DNA from: Tellurirhabdus rosea
GTDB lineage: Bacteria > Bacteroidota > Bacteroidia > Cytophagales > Spirosomataceae
Direction of reading: 5' to 3'
DNA length: 64,000 nucleotides
Assembly: GCF_026278345.1 (NCBI RefSeq)
Contig: NZ_CP111085.1
Span: forward strand, 124,001-188,000
The notes below the pieces were generated by a model. The model made no database searches. It saw only the letters and a program-made list of their open reading frames with translations, and was not told the origin of the DNA. A program made the translations under genes and the position numbers. Of the stretch, positions 26,451-34,332 are shown one piece after another. Positions within the stretch are counted from its first letter, which is position 1; the number at the start of each line of letters is the position of its first letter.

Positions 26451-27323
26451 ATGAAGCAGGCATTACGCAAGGAACTGGAGACGTTTTCCGGTTCTTTCAT
26501 CATCCGCAAGCTCACCGAGCCGCATTTCGACCCGAACTGGCACTTTCACCCGCACTTCCAGTTGTTTCTGGTCGTGCGCGGAACCGGCACGCGCTTCATT
26601 GGAGACTCCATTCGTCCTTTTTCGGAGGGGGAACTGGTGCTGCTGGGGCCCGACATTCCGCACCTGTGGCGCAGCGACCCGCCTTATTTCGAGCCTCACA
26701 GCCACCTGTTTACGGAGGGAATTGTGCTGTATTTTACCGACGATTTTCTGGGAAACGTGTTCCTCCAGAAGCCGGAAATGAGCGCCCTTCGGCAGTTGCT
26801 GGAGCATTCGCGCCGCGGCATGGAATGGCTGGGCCGGACGCGGGACTGGGCGACGGGCGAACTGAAGAAGCTGCTCTCGCTACCGCCCACCTTTGAACGG
26901 GTGCTGGCGCTTCTTTCGCTGCTGCACCGGCTTTCGCTTTCGTCGGACTACCGGTTCATCAGCAGCCAGGGCTACACCAACACGCATAAACCGTCGGAAA
27001 CAAACCGGATGCAGGCGGTACACGATTACGTGCTGGCCCGGTACACCTCGACGATTCACCTGGAGGAAGTGGCGGCGCTCGTCGGGATGAGTCCTTCCGC
27101 GTTTTGCCGGTACTTCAAAGCCCGCGCCAACAAAACGTTTTCGGAGTTTGTGGGAGAAGTCCGGGTGGGACAGGCCTGCCGGTTGCTGCAGGAAGACAAC
27201 CTCAACATCACCCAGATCAGTTACGAATGCGGCTTCCGGACCCTGTCCAATTTCAACCGCCAATTTCGCGAAATCACCGGACAAACGCCTTCGGAATACA
27301 AACGGCGATACCGGGATGTTTGA
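26451..27323 (+). CDS. AraC family transcriptional regulator with N-terminal cupin
   Basis: A 290-residue regulator. Residues 10-110 form an AraC-type cupin ligand-binding domain (HFHPHFQLFLVVRG, LLGPDIPHLW). Residues 185-288 are the double helix-turn-helix (LEEVAALVGMSPSAFCRYFKARANKTFSEF and ITQISYECGFRTLSNFNRQFREITGQTPSEYK). It probably senses a sugar and controls the divergent epimerase/oxidoreductase genes and perhaps the hexuronate cluster downstream. Confidence 0.92.
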   Translation: MKQALRKELETFSGSFIIRKLTEPHFDPNWHFHPHFQLFLVVRGTGTRFIGDSIRPFSEGELVLLGPDIPHLWRSDPPYFEPHSHLFTEGIVLYFTDDFLGNVFLQKPEMSALRQLLEHSRRGMEWLGRTRDWATGELKKLLSLPPTFERVLALLSLLHRLSLSSDYRFISSQGYTNTHKPSETNRMQAVHDYVLARYTSTIHLEEVAALVGMSPSAFCRYFKARANKTFSEFVGEVRVGQACRLLQEDNLNITQISYECGFRTLSNFNRQFREITGQTPSEYKRRYRDV

Positions 27324-27330
27324 AATGATT

Positions 27331-27412
27331 GAATGTTGAATGTTGAATGACTGAATAGCTCCGCAAGTTCCTGACCTGCGGAGCTATTCAGTCATTCAAT
27401 CATTCAACATTC
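27331..27412. repeat. intergenic foldback, TTGAATG-unit type (araC-MFS junction)
   Basis: Arms of about 36 bp (27331-27366 and 27377-27412) with only a few mismatches. The outer part consists of GAATGTT/GAATGACT units and the tip is TAGCTCCGCA paired with TGCGGAGCTA. It fills the space between the stop codons of two convergent genes (27323 and 27421). Confidence 0.85.
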
Positions 27413-27420
27413 AATCATTC

Positions 27421-28755
27421 CTACACCGTCTCCACCGGGCTGGGTTGGGCATCGTCGAGTTTGACGGGCTGGAAGCGCGGTACCAGCAGGTGCATGATCA
27501 GCCAGGCCGCCAGGTAAGCGGCGCCGCAGACGAAGAACATGATGTAATAGGCCGTTTCGATCTGACCAATTGAGCGGTAATACACGAACATGTTTTTCTG
27601 CACGAGCATCGACAGCAGAATCCCGCCGAGGGCTCCGAACATACCGCCAATGCCCGTTACCGAGGCCGTGGCCCGTTTAGGGAACATGTCGGATACGGTC
27701 GTGAAGATGTTGGCGCTCCAGGCCTGGTGCGCTGCCGCGGCCAGACCGATGACGCCCACCGCCAGCCACATGTTCACGCTGCCCAGTACCTGCGCCGCGA
27801 TGATGGGGATGACCAGAAAAGCAAAAATCAGCATCGAGGTTTTCCGGGCTTTGAAGGCCGGCCAGTTCCGGTTCACGAAATACATCGGCAGCCAGCCGCC
27901 GCCCACGCTTCCGACCGTTGAAAGGGTGTACACCAGCGCCACGGGTAGGGCGATTTCTGTCGAAGACAGGCCGTACTGGCTTTGCAGGAAGTCGGGCAGC
28001 CAGAAGAGATAGAACCACCAGATCGGGTCGGTCAGCAGTTTCCCGATGGCAAACGCCCAGGTTTGTTTGAACGACAGCAGCCGGGACCACGACACATTGC
28101 CTCCTTCCTCGGCGGCGGCTTCCTCCTTGTTCTCCATGTCGGAGTTGATGTAGGCCAGTTCCTCCGGCGTCAGGCGGGCGGTTTTGGTCGGTACTTCATA
28201 AAAAATGAGCCAGAGCGCCAGCCAGACGAAGCCGATTACCCCGGTAATGATAAACGCCCACTGCCAGCCCATCGTGGCCGCAATGAACGGCACCGAAAGC
28301 GGGGCGACGATGGCCCCAAAGTTGGTACCCGAGTTAAAAATCCCCGTGGCCAGCGCCCGTTCCTTGCGGGGAAACCACTCGGCGACCGTTTTGATGGCCG
28401 AAGGAAAGTTCCCGGCTTCGGTCAGGCCCAGGGCCGACCGGACGACGATAAAGCCAAATACGTTGTTGACAAACGCGTGGGCGATGGCGGCCAGACTCCA
28501 CAGGGTCGTCGAAACGGCGTAGCCTGTTTTTGTCCCCAGCCGGTCGATCACACTACCGGCAATCAGCATTCCGAAAGCGTAAAAAAGCTTGAAGGCGATC
28601 TCGATGTTGGTATAATCCGCGTCGTTCCAGTTCAGGTCTTCCGACAGCGTCGATTTCAGCAGACTGATGACTTGCCGATCGAGGTAATTGGTGGTGGTGG
28701 CGAAGAATACCAGACCGCAGATGGTCCACCGGTACCGGCCGATTGCCTTGTTCAT
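27421..28755 (-). CDS. MFS transporter, hexuronate (ExuT-like) family
   Basis: A 444-residue major-facilitator protein with twelve predicted transmembrane helices and the ACS-family signature region (TTNYLDRQVISLL, then DRLGTKTGYA, and GLTEAGNFPSAIKTVAEWFPRKERALATG). That segment is typical of glucuronate/galacturonate:proton symporters. The start overlaps the stop of the KDPG aldolase gene (ATGA, 28752-28755), so uptake and catabolism are co-translated. The substrate assignment rests on family resemblance and on the uxaC-kdgK-eda context. Confidence 0.88.
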   Translation of the reverse strand: MNKAIGRYRWTICGLVFFATTTNYLDRQVISLLKSTLSEDLNWNDADYTNIEIAFKLFYAFGMLIAGSVIDRLGTKTGYAVSTTLWSLAAIAHAFVNNVFGFIVVRSALGLTEAGNFPSAIKTVAEWFPRKERALATGIFNSGTNFGAIVAPLSVPFIAATMGWQWAFIITGVIGFVWLALWLIFYEVPTKTARLTPEELAYINSDMENKEEAAAEEGGNVSWSRLLSFKQTWAFAIGKLLTDPIWWFYLFWLPDFLQSQYGLSSTEIALPVALVYTLSTVGSVGGGWLPMYFVNRNWPAFKARKTSMLIFAFLVIPIIAAQVLGSVNMWLAVGVIGLAAAAHQAWSANIFTTVSDMFPKRATASVTGIGGMFGALGGILLSMLVQKNMFVYYRSIGQIETAYYIMFFVCGAAYLAAWLIMHLLVPRFQPVKLDDAQPSPVETV

Positions 28756-29405
28756 ACGGCTACAGGAGTAAAGGGTTTAAGGATGGTCAAAAGATTGGCG
28801 ATACGGTCGCGCAGCGCCTCAGGGGTCAGGTCTCCGGCAAACAGCTGGGAGCCGATCCCAACCGCCGTAACCCCCGCCGAGAACCAGGCATTCAGACTTT
28901 CGGACGTAGGCTCCACCCCGCCGGTCACCATCAGCTGCAGGTGCGGCATGGGCGCCTTGATCGCCTTGATGAATCCTGGTCCCACGACGTTGCCGGGGAA
29001 GACTTTCACCACGTCCGCGCCGAGCTGGGTGGCGTTGTAGATTTCGTTCAGGGTCGTTCCTGCCGGAATCCAGGGAATGTTGCGGGAGCGGCAAAGCTCG
29101 CCGACGGCCGGACTCGTAACGGGCTGGACGACAAAATCGGCGCCCGCGTCAATAAAAGCGGCGGCGTCTTCCGGAGTTAGAATGGTACCGATACCGAGGG
29201 CCATGTCGGGACAGTGCCGGGAGACGTAAGCGGCCAGTTCCGAAAAAACAGAAAGGGCGGCGGCTCCGCGGTTGGTAAACTCGAAAACGCGCAGGCCGCC
29301 ATCGTAACAGGCCTGCACGATCTGGGCTGCATAGGCAGCGTCAGCATGGTAAAAAACGGGCACAATGGGTGCCTGTCTGACAAGAGAATACAAATCGTTG
29401 GTCAT
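28752..29405 (-). CDS. eda: KDPG / 4-hydroxy-2-oxoglutarate aldolase
   Basis: A 217-residue class I aldolase that splits 2-keto-3-deoxy-6-phosphogluconate to pyruvate and glyceraldehyde 3-phosphate. Visible are the GIGTILTPEDA segment and the Schiff-base lysine in DVVKVFPGNVVG. It overlaps both neighbours by 4 nt (kdgK upstream, MFS downstream), so kdgK-eda-transporter form one tightly coupled operon. Confidence 0.93.
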   Translation of the reverse strand: MTNDLYSLVRQAPIVPVFYHADAAYAAQIVQACYDGGLRVFEFTNRGAAALSVFSELAAYVSRHCPDMALGIGTILTPEDAAAFIDAGADFVVQPVTSPAVGELCRSRNIPWIPAGTTLNEIYNATQLGADVVKVFPGNVVGPGFIKAIKAPMPHLQLMVTGGVEPTSESLNAWFSAGVTAVGIGSQLFAGDLTPEALRDRIANLLTILKPFTPVAV

Positions 29406-30424
29406 TTACTTAGGGCTAAGAGGCGTTCGGTCACATCGGCTTCGGTTTGGGCCGTGGCGTCACCATACTCCTGTAATTTACCGAAAGCGGCCGCAGCAGC
29501 ATAATCTACTACTTCCTGAGGCGTCCGGCCATTAAATAATCCGTAAATCAGCCCGGCCATGAAACAGTCTCCGCTGCCCACTTTGTCGACGACGGTTTCC
29601 GTCAGAAACTCCGGCGAAACGCAGTTCTGGTCGGTGGTATGCAGGGTGGCGTAGTAACGAATTCCCGTATTCGCGTAGTCGAACCGGAAGGTATTGGCAA
29701 CCACTTTGCAGCGCGGGAAACGCGCCCGAATAGCGGCGGCCGTTTCGGCGGCGTGGGCGATGTATTCGGCGGGCTGGTCGGCGGCAATGAGCCGGTCGTT
29801 GAGCGGAATACCCAGCAGCGTGTGGGCCGCCCAGATATTGCCCATCACTAGATCGCAGTACTCGGCCAGCGCGGGCATGACCTCCACCGGTTTTTTGCCG
29901 TACTGCCAGAGCTTGGCCCGGTAATTCAGGTCGAGCGAAATGAAAATGCCCCGTTCGGAGGCGGCTTTCACCAGTTCGAGGCAGGCATCGGCTACGGCCT
30001 CATTCAGGGCCGGACTGATGGCGCTCAGGTGCAGCCACGAAACGCCGTCGAGGGCCTGGCTCCAGTCGACTTTGCCCGGTTCCAGTTCCGAAAAAGCCGA
30101 AAACGCCCGGTCGTAGATGACTCCGGCCGCCTTCAAATCCGTCCCCTGGGGAAGGTAATAACTGCCGATGCGGCTCCCGAAACGGTAGACGCCGCTGGCT
30201 TCAATGCCTTTCTGCTCAATGAATTCGATGACTTCGTCGGCCAGCGCATTCGACGGCAATACCGTGCTGTAGCGGACCGGGACGCCCCAGTTGGACAGCG
30301 CGGTCGCCACGTTCAGTTCGGCCCCGCCGATAAAAACGGGCATGGCGTTCTGCCGAATCCAGCCTCCGCCCAGTTCGGGGGAAAAACGGAGCAGCAGTTC
30401 GCCGAAAGAGAGTACTTTTTGCAT
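29402..30424 (-). CDS. kdgK: 2-keto-3-deoxygluconate kinase (PfkB family)
   Basis: A 340-residue PfkB-type sugar kinase. The N-terminal GGAELNVA segment and the C-terminal ATP-site motif DKVGSGDCFMAGLIYG, with the catalytic Asp, are present. In this context (uxaC upstream, KDPG aldolase downstream) the expected reaction is ATP-dependent phosphorylation of 2-keto-3-deoxygluconate to KDPG in the cytoplasm. Its stop overlaps the start of eda. Confidence 0.88.
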   Translation of the reverse strand: MQKVLSFGELLLRFSPELGGGWIRQNAMPVFIGGAELNVATALSNWGVPVRYSTVLPSNALADEVIEFIEQKGIEASGVYRFGSRIGSYYLPQGTDLKAAGVIYDRAFSAFSELEPGKVDWSQALDGVSWLHLSAISPALNEAVADACLELVKAASERGIFISLDLNYRAKLWQYGKKPVEVMPALAEYCDLVMGNIWAAHTLLGIPLNDRLIAADQPAEYIAHAAETAAAIRARFPRCKVVANTFRFDYANTGIRYYATLHTTDQNCVSPEFLTETVVDKVGSGDCFMAGLIYGLFNGRTPQEVVDYAAAAAFGKLQEYGDATAQTEADVTERLLALSK

Positions 30425-30437
30425 GGTTTCGTTGGGA

Positions 30438-30511
30438 ACGCCGATGACGCTAATCAGGCAAACGACATGGAAGACTCCATGTCAATTCGGCTGATCAGCG
30501 TCATCGGCATT
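30438..30511. repeat. intergenic foldback, GCCGATGACGCT type (kdgK-uxaC junction)
   Basis: Arms 30438-30470 and 30479-30511 pair imperfectly (about six mismatches), with CGATGACGCT and AGCGTCATCG at the base and CATGG/CCATG at the tip. The arm sequence is related to that of the 20309-20387 foldback. It sits between two genes of the same operon, where it could attenuate or stabilise the transcript. Confidence 0.6.
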
Positions 30512-30518
30512 CTATTTT

Positions 30519-31949
30519 TTACACGTTCACTTGCAGTTTTTGCACCTCCGAAAAGCCAAAATACGACTTTGCATTCCGGTAGCTGATGTCCTGCACGATG
30601 CCGCCCATCCATTCCATATCGTACGGCAGTTCGCCGTTTTCGATATCGTTGCCGAACAGGTTGCACAGAATCCGGCGGAAATATTCGTGACGCGGGTAGC
30701 TCAGGAAGCTGCGCGAATCGGTGAGCATACCGACAAAACGGCTCAGCAGACCCATGTTCGAGAGGGCGTTCATCTGCTTTTCCATGCCGTCTTTCTGGTC
30801 GAGGAACCACCAGCCGGAGCCAAACTGAACCTTACCCGCCACCGAGCCGTCGTTGAAGTTTCCGACCATCGTCGCCATCAGTTCGTTGTCGGCCGGATTC
30901 AGGTTATAGAGGACCGTCTTGGCGAGTTTGTCGTTGGTATCCAGCCGATTCAGGAATTTGGCCAGGGCCCGTCCCTGCGAGAAATCCCCGATGCTGTCCC
31001 AGCCCGTATCCGGGCCCAGCTGCCGCAGCATCCGGGAATTGTTGTTGCGCAGCGCCCCGAGGTGAAACTGCTGCGTCCAGCCTTTCGCCCAGTCCATTTC
31101 GGCCAGATAAACCAGCATGGCCGACTTGAACTTCAGCACTTCCTGCCCGTCGAGCGAGCGACCGGCGCGGACCTTGTCGAAGATGGCTTTTATTTCGGCT
31201 TCGGTATAGTCTTCAGCATAAATCTGCTCCAGCCCGTGGTCGGAGAGTTTGCCGCCCATCAAGGCAAAGTAATCGTGCCGCTGCTGCAGCGCCGCCATGA
31301 AGTCGTCGAACGAGCCGATCGAAACGCCCGAAGCGGCTTCCAGCTTGCCAACGTACTGGTTAAACGCGGCCGCGTCTTCCACCGCCATCGCTTTGTCCGG
31401 GCGGAAGGTGGGCAGCACCGAAATCTCGAATCCGTCCTCGGCGATTTTCTGGTGGTGTTCCAGCGAATCCGTCGGGTCGTCGGTCGTGCAGACCGTTTCC
31501 ACGTTCATCCGGCGCAGCAGGTTCCGCACAGAAAAGTCGGGCGACTGCATCTGCTCGTTACACTGGTCGTAAATCCGCCGGGCCGATTTGCCGTTGAGCA
31601 CTTCGGTCACGCTGAAATAGCGCTGGAGTTCGAGATGCGTCCAGTGAAAAAGCGGGTTCCGGACGGTGTAGGGCACGGTTTCGGCCCATTTTTGGAACTT
31701 GGCAAAATCGGACTGGTTGCCCGTGCAGTAGCTTTCGTCCACGCCGTTGGTCCGCATGGCCCGCCATTTATAGTGATCCCCGTAAAGCCAGATTTGCGTC
31801 AGGTTCTCGAAATGCCGGTCTTCGGCAATCTGATCGGGCGGCAGGTGGCAATGGTAATCGATGATCGGCATGGCCTTCGAGTACTCATGATAAAGTTGCC
31901 GGGCCGTATTGGTCTGGAGCAGAAAGTCTTCGTCTAAAAAGGGCTTCAT
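30519..31949 (-). CDS. uxaC: glucuronate (uronate) isomerase
   Basis: A 476-residue protein of the UxaC family (MIDYHCHLPPDQIAEDR near residue 30 carries the metal-binding His-x-His; DDPTDSLEHH and the SDSRSFLSYPRHEYFRR region are typical). It interconverts D-glucuronate with D-fructuronate, or D-galacturonate with D-tagaturonate, the first step after uptake of hexuronates. It is upstream of kdgK-eda-transporter. The reductase and dehydratase needed between this step and KDG are not in the window. Confidence 0.93.
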   Translation of the reverse strand: MKPFLDEDFLLQTNTARQLYHEYSKAMPIIDYHCHLPPDQIAEDRHFENLTQIWLYGDHYKWRAMRTNGVDESYCTGNQSDFAKFQKWAETVPYTVRNPLFHWTHLELQRYFSVTEVLNGKSARRIYDQCNEQMQSPDFSVRNLLRRMNVETVCTTDDPTDSLEHHQKIAEDGFEISVLPTFRPDKAMAVEDAAAFNQYVGKLEAASGVSIGSFDDFMAALQQRHDYFALMGGKLSDHGLEQIYAEDYTEAEIKAIFDKVRAGRSLDGQEVLKFKSAMLVYLAEMDWAKGWTQQFHLGALRNNNSRMLRQLGPDTGWDSIGDFSQGRALAKFLNRLDTNDKLAKTVLYNLNPADNELMATMVGNFNDGSVAGKVQFGSGWWFLDQKDGMEKQMNALSNMGLLSRFVGMLTDSRSFLSYPRHEYFRRILCNLFGNDIENGELPYDMEWMGGIVQDISYRNAKSYFGFSEVQKLQVNV

Positions 31950-31968
31950 AGCAAGTAGGATTTCATCA

Positions 31969-32026
31969 GCAGATCAGACCTTTCCCGTCACGGGGGCAGT
32001 TCTGTACCGGGGAAAGGCTGTTCTGC
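31969..32026. repeat. intergenic hairpin between GH105 and uxaC genes
   Basis: An imperfect inverted repeat, 31969-31986 with 32009-32026, ending in CCTTTCCC paired with GGGAAAGG. It lies between two co-directional genes of the hexuronate cluster. Confidence 0.45.
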
Positions 32027-32054
32027 CTAAAATTTAACCAAGATATTTGTCTGA

Positions 32055-34007
32055 CTATTTTTTACTGGACAGGGCCGCCGCGCCGTTGCCGGTCTGTTCG
32101 AGCAGCCATTTGGCGAGTTCTTTGCCCGCTTTGAAGTTCTCGTACCGGGCCGGAATGCGTCTGCCATCCACGTACTCGTTGTAGAGCCAGGGATCGCCGA
32201 CGGCGAAAACGGTGCCTTTGCCGACTTTGGCTACGGCCATGATCACGTCGCCTTTTTCGCTCACGACGGCTTTGGCCGGGGCTTTCACCTCCACCGGCGC
32301 CAGTTCCTTGATGTAGACGGCCCGGGTCGTTTTGAAGATCGGATTATTGGCCGGAATGTTGACCAGCCCCTGCTCCCACTGCGTGCCCTGCACCATGTTC
32401 ACGTTTTTGGGCAGAAACTGCATGCCGAACTGAGCCGCCAGCCGGTTGAAGTTCTTGTGCTCACAGTTGGAAGTGTCGTTGGCCATCAGCACCAGCACGC
32501 CGCCGTTTTTGACGTACTCCGTAATGGCCTTGATGTCGGCATCCGCCACGTAGTTCGGTTTGGCCGTTTCTTTCGGGGTGTCCGGGTCCACGATGATGTA
32601 CACGTCGATGCCTTTGAGCGAAGCGGCCGTGGGGGCCGAGCCGACCGTTACCGTCTGCGCGCCGAGGTCGCGGAACGAGCCGCCCCAGAAGTAAAAGCCG
32701 GGATGCTGCCGGTCTTCCCAGGTGTAGTGAAACGGTTCCTGCTCGCCGTTGAAGCCTTTGCGGAACTCGCGGTTGAAGTAATTGTCAACGGCCACTTTCT
32801 TGCCTTTGCCAACGGCCTGCTCCGCCGCAATCTCCATCTCCACGCTCGCCATGATAAACGGCCCGACGCCTTTGAGATCGTCCTGCCGGATGGGTTCGCT
32901 CAGGTAGTACTCGTAGCTGCCGTCGCGGTACGGGTTGCCGCCCAGTCCGCTGACGCTCACCGTTTTTTCCAGGTGAATGTAGCCGTCCTTGTCGGTGCTG
33001 ATGAAGTTTTTCAGCATGCCTTCGTAGCCGCGTTTGGCATTGGCCATCAGCGCGGAAGGCAGATAACCCAGGCGGACGCCTTTGGCGAGGGCGTACACAA
33101 ACATGGCCGACCCGGAGGCTTCCAGGTAGTTGCCCTTACCGCCGATTTTGTCCGTCACCTGGTACCAGAGGCCCTCTTTCGGGTCCTGGTATTTCGCCAC
33201 GGCGGGCATTATGCGTTGCAGAATGGCGACCACTTCGCCGCGGCGGGGGTGGTTCTGCGGGATGTAATCGAGCACATCGACCAGCGCCATCGCGTACCAG
33301 CCCATCGCCCGGCTCCAGAAGTTAGGCGACTTGCCCGTCTGTTTGTCGGCCCATTTCTGCTCCCGGCTTTCGTCCCAGCCGTGGTAGAGCAGGCCGGTTT
33401 TGGCATCCCGGGCGTGCTGTTCCATCCAGACAAACTGGTTGATGATGTCGTTGAAGTTCTCCGGCTGGTTGAAGAGCAGGCTGTATTCGGCGTAAAACGG
33501 CTCGCCCATGTACAGCCCGTCGAGCCACATCTGGTAAGGATACCGTTTTTTATGCCAGAAACCGCCCTCTTTCGTCCGCGGCTGCTTGGCCAGCTGCTCG
33601 CGGAGCAGATCGGCGGCCTTGCGGTATTTTTCCTTGTTCGGAAGGGTCTGCTGGTAGAGCATCAGCAGCGCCCGGCCCGGCGTCACGTGGTCGATGTTGA
33701 AATCTTCCTGTTTATAGGTCCGGATATGGCCATCGTTGCCGACGTACCGGTCCATTGTTTTCTTGATAAAATCGAAATAACGGGCGTCGCCGGTGCGGTA
33801 CCAGACCTGTTCGAGGCCCCGGAACAGGACGCCGGTCTCGTACTCCCAGCGGGCGTCCTTGCCTTCTTTGGCGTAGGCCACCGAGTCCTTGTGGGTGTTC
33901 ATGATCGAAGCGGCCATGCGCTGCGAGTAAGGCCCGGAACCGGATTGAGCAAACAGAAGAGACGGGACAAACAGAAGGGAAAAGGTACGTAGGAATCGGG
34001 TTTTCAT
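32055..34007 (-). CDS. GH105 unsaturated rhamnogalacturonyl hydrolase with C-terminal DUF4350-like domain
   Basis: A 650-residue secreted protein. After a signal peptide (MKTRFLRTFSLLFVPSLLFAQ) residues about 25-390 form the six-hairpin GH105 barrel (DHVTPGRALLMLYQQT, PYQMWLDGLYMGEPFYAEY, WSRAMGWYAMALVDVLDYIP, LEASGSAMFVYALAKG). The C-terminal part (about 430-640) is a DUF4350/GATase-like domain (VYIIVDPDTPKE, NGGVLVLMANDTSN). GH105 enzymes remove the terminal 4,5-unsaturated uronate left by pectate or rhamnogalacturonan lyases, giving a product that the hexuronate genes downstream can use. ATG 34007 is chosen for the signal peptide. Confidence 0.88.
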   Translation of the reverse strand: MKTRFLRTFSLLFVPSLLFAQSGSGPYSQRMAASIMNTHKDSVAYAKEGKDARWEYETGVLFRGLEQVWYRTGDARYFDFIKKTMDRYVGNDGHIRTYKQEDFNIDHVTPGRALLMLYQQTLPNKEKYRKAADLLREQLAKQPRTKEGGFWHKKRYPYQMWLDGLYMGEPFYAEYSLLFNQPENFNDIINQFVWMEQHARDAKTGLLYHGWDESREQKWADKQTGKSPNFWSRAMGWYAMALVDVLDYIPQNHPRRGEVVAILQRIMPAVAKYQDPKEGLWYQVTDKIGGKGNYLEASGSAMFVYALAKGVRLGYLPSALMANAKRGYEGMLKNFISTDKDGYIHLEKTVSVSGLGGNPYRDGSYEYYLSEPIRQDDLKGVGPFIMASVEMEIAAEQAVGKGKKVAVDNYFNREFRKGFNGEQEPFHYTWEDRQHPGFYFWGGSFRDLGAQTVTVGSAPTAASLKGIDVYIIVDPDTPKETAKPNYVADADIKAITEYVKNGGVLVLMANDTSNCEHKNFNRLAAQFGMQFLPKNVNMVQGTQWEQGLVNIPANNPIFKTTRAVYIKELAPVEVKAPAKAVVSEKGDVIMAVAKVGKGTVFAVGDPWLYNEYVDGRRIPARYENFKAGKELAKWLLEQTGNGAAALSSKK

Positions 34008-34332
34008 CGAAGGCTGTATTTTGAGAAGGAAAGACTTTTTAACGCGGAAAGTACTTCCGGATAGACTGAATTTTTCCAACTTATCCTGAAAGATGGGACG
34101 AAAAGAAGAATCCATTGCAGGTTTTGGGCGACTTTTTTTATGCAATCGTTACCGGAAACGTTAACGGGATTTCTTTTCCGCCGGTCGGGGCGAATCCGGC
34201 CCGGAGCCGGGGCCGTTCGGGGAAAGCGCCCACGGTTTCCGGATTATTCCGTCAGGACAAATTTTTCGCATCGCCGTAGGGGGAAGCCACCGGACGCCTG
34301 TCTTAGGCCTGTAACCGAACAGTAAACAACCC
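34008..34332. other. 325-bp divergent intergenic region
   Basis: This region lies between the GH105 gene and the TonB-receptor gene and should hold both promoters. I see no clear TAnnTTTG element. A short dyad around CGTTACCGGAAACGTTAACG (34146-34165) could be a LacI-type operator, but this is weak. No RNA gene or small reading frame can be supported. Confidence 0.4.

Noticed and set aside
30531-31937. 468-codon plus-strand frame opposite uxaC
   Set aside because: UxaC is unmistakable on the other strand; the antisense translation is His/Arg-rich and unstructured.
32457-33992. 511-codon plus-strand frame opposite the GH105 gene
   Set aside because: It is antisense to conserved GH105 motifs and shows no domain of its own.
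34146-34165. Dyad resembling a LacI-type operator between the GH105 and TonB-receptor genes
   Set aside because: It has no matching second site and no LacI gene nearby, so it is too weak to call.
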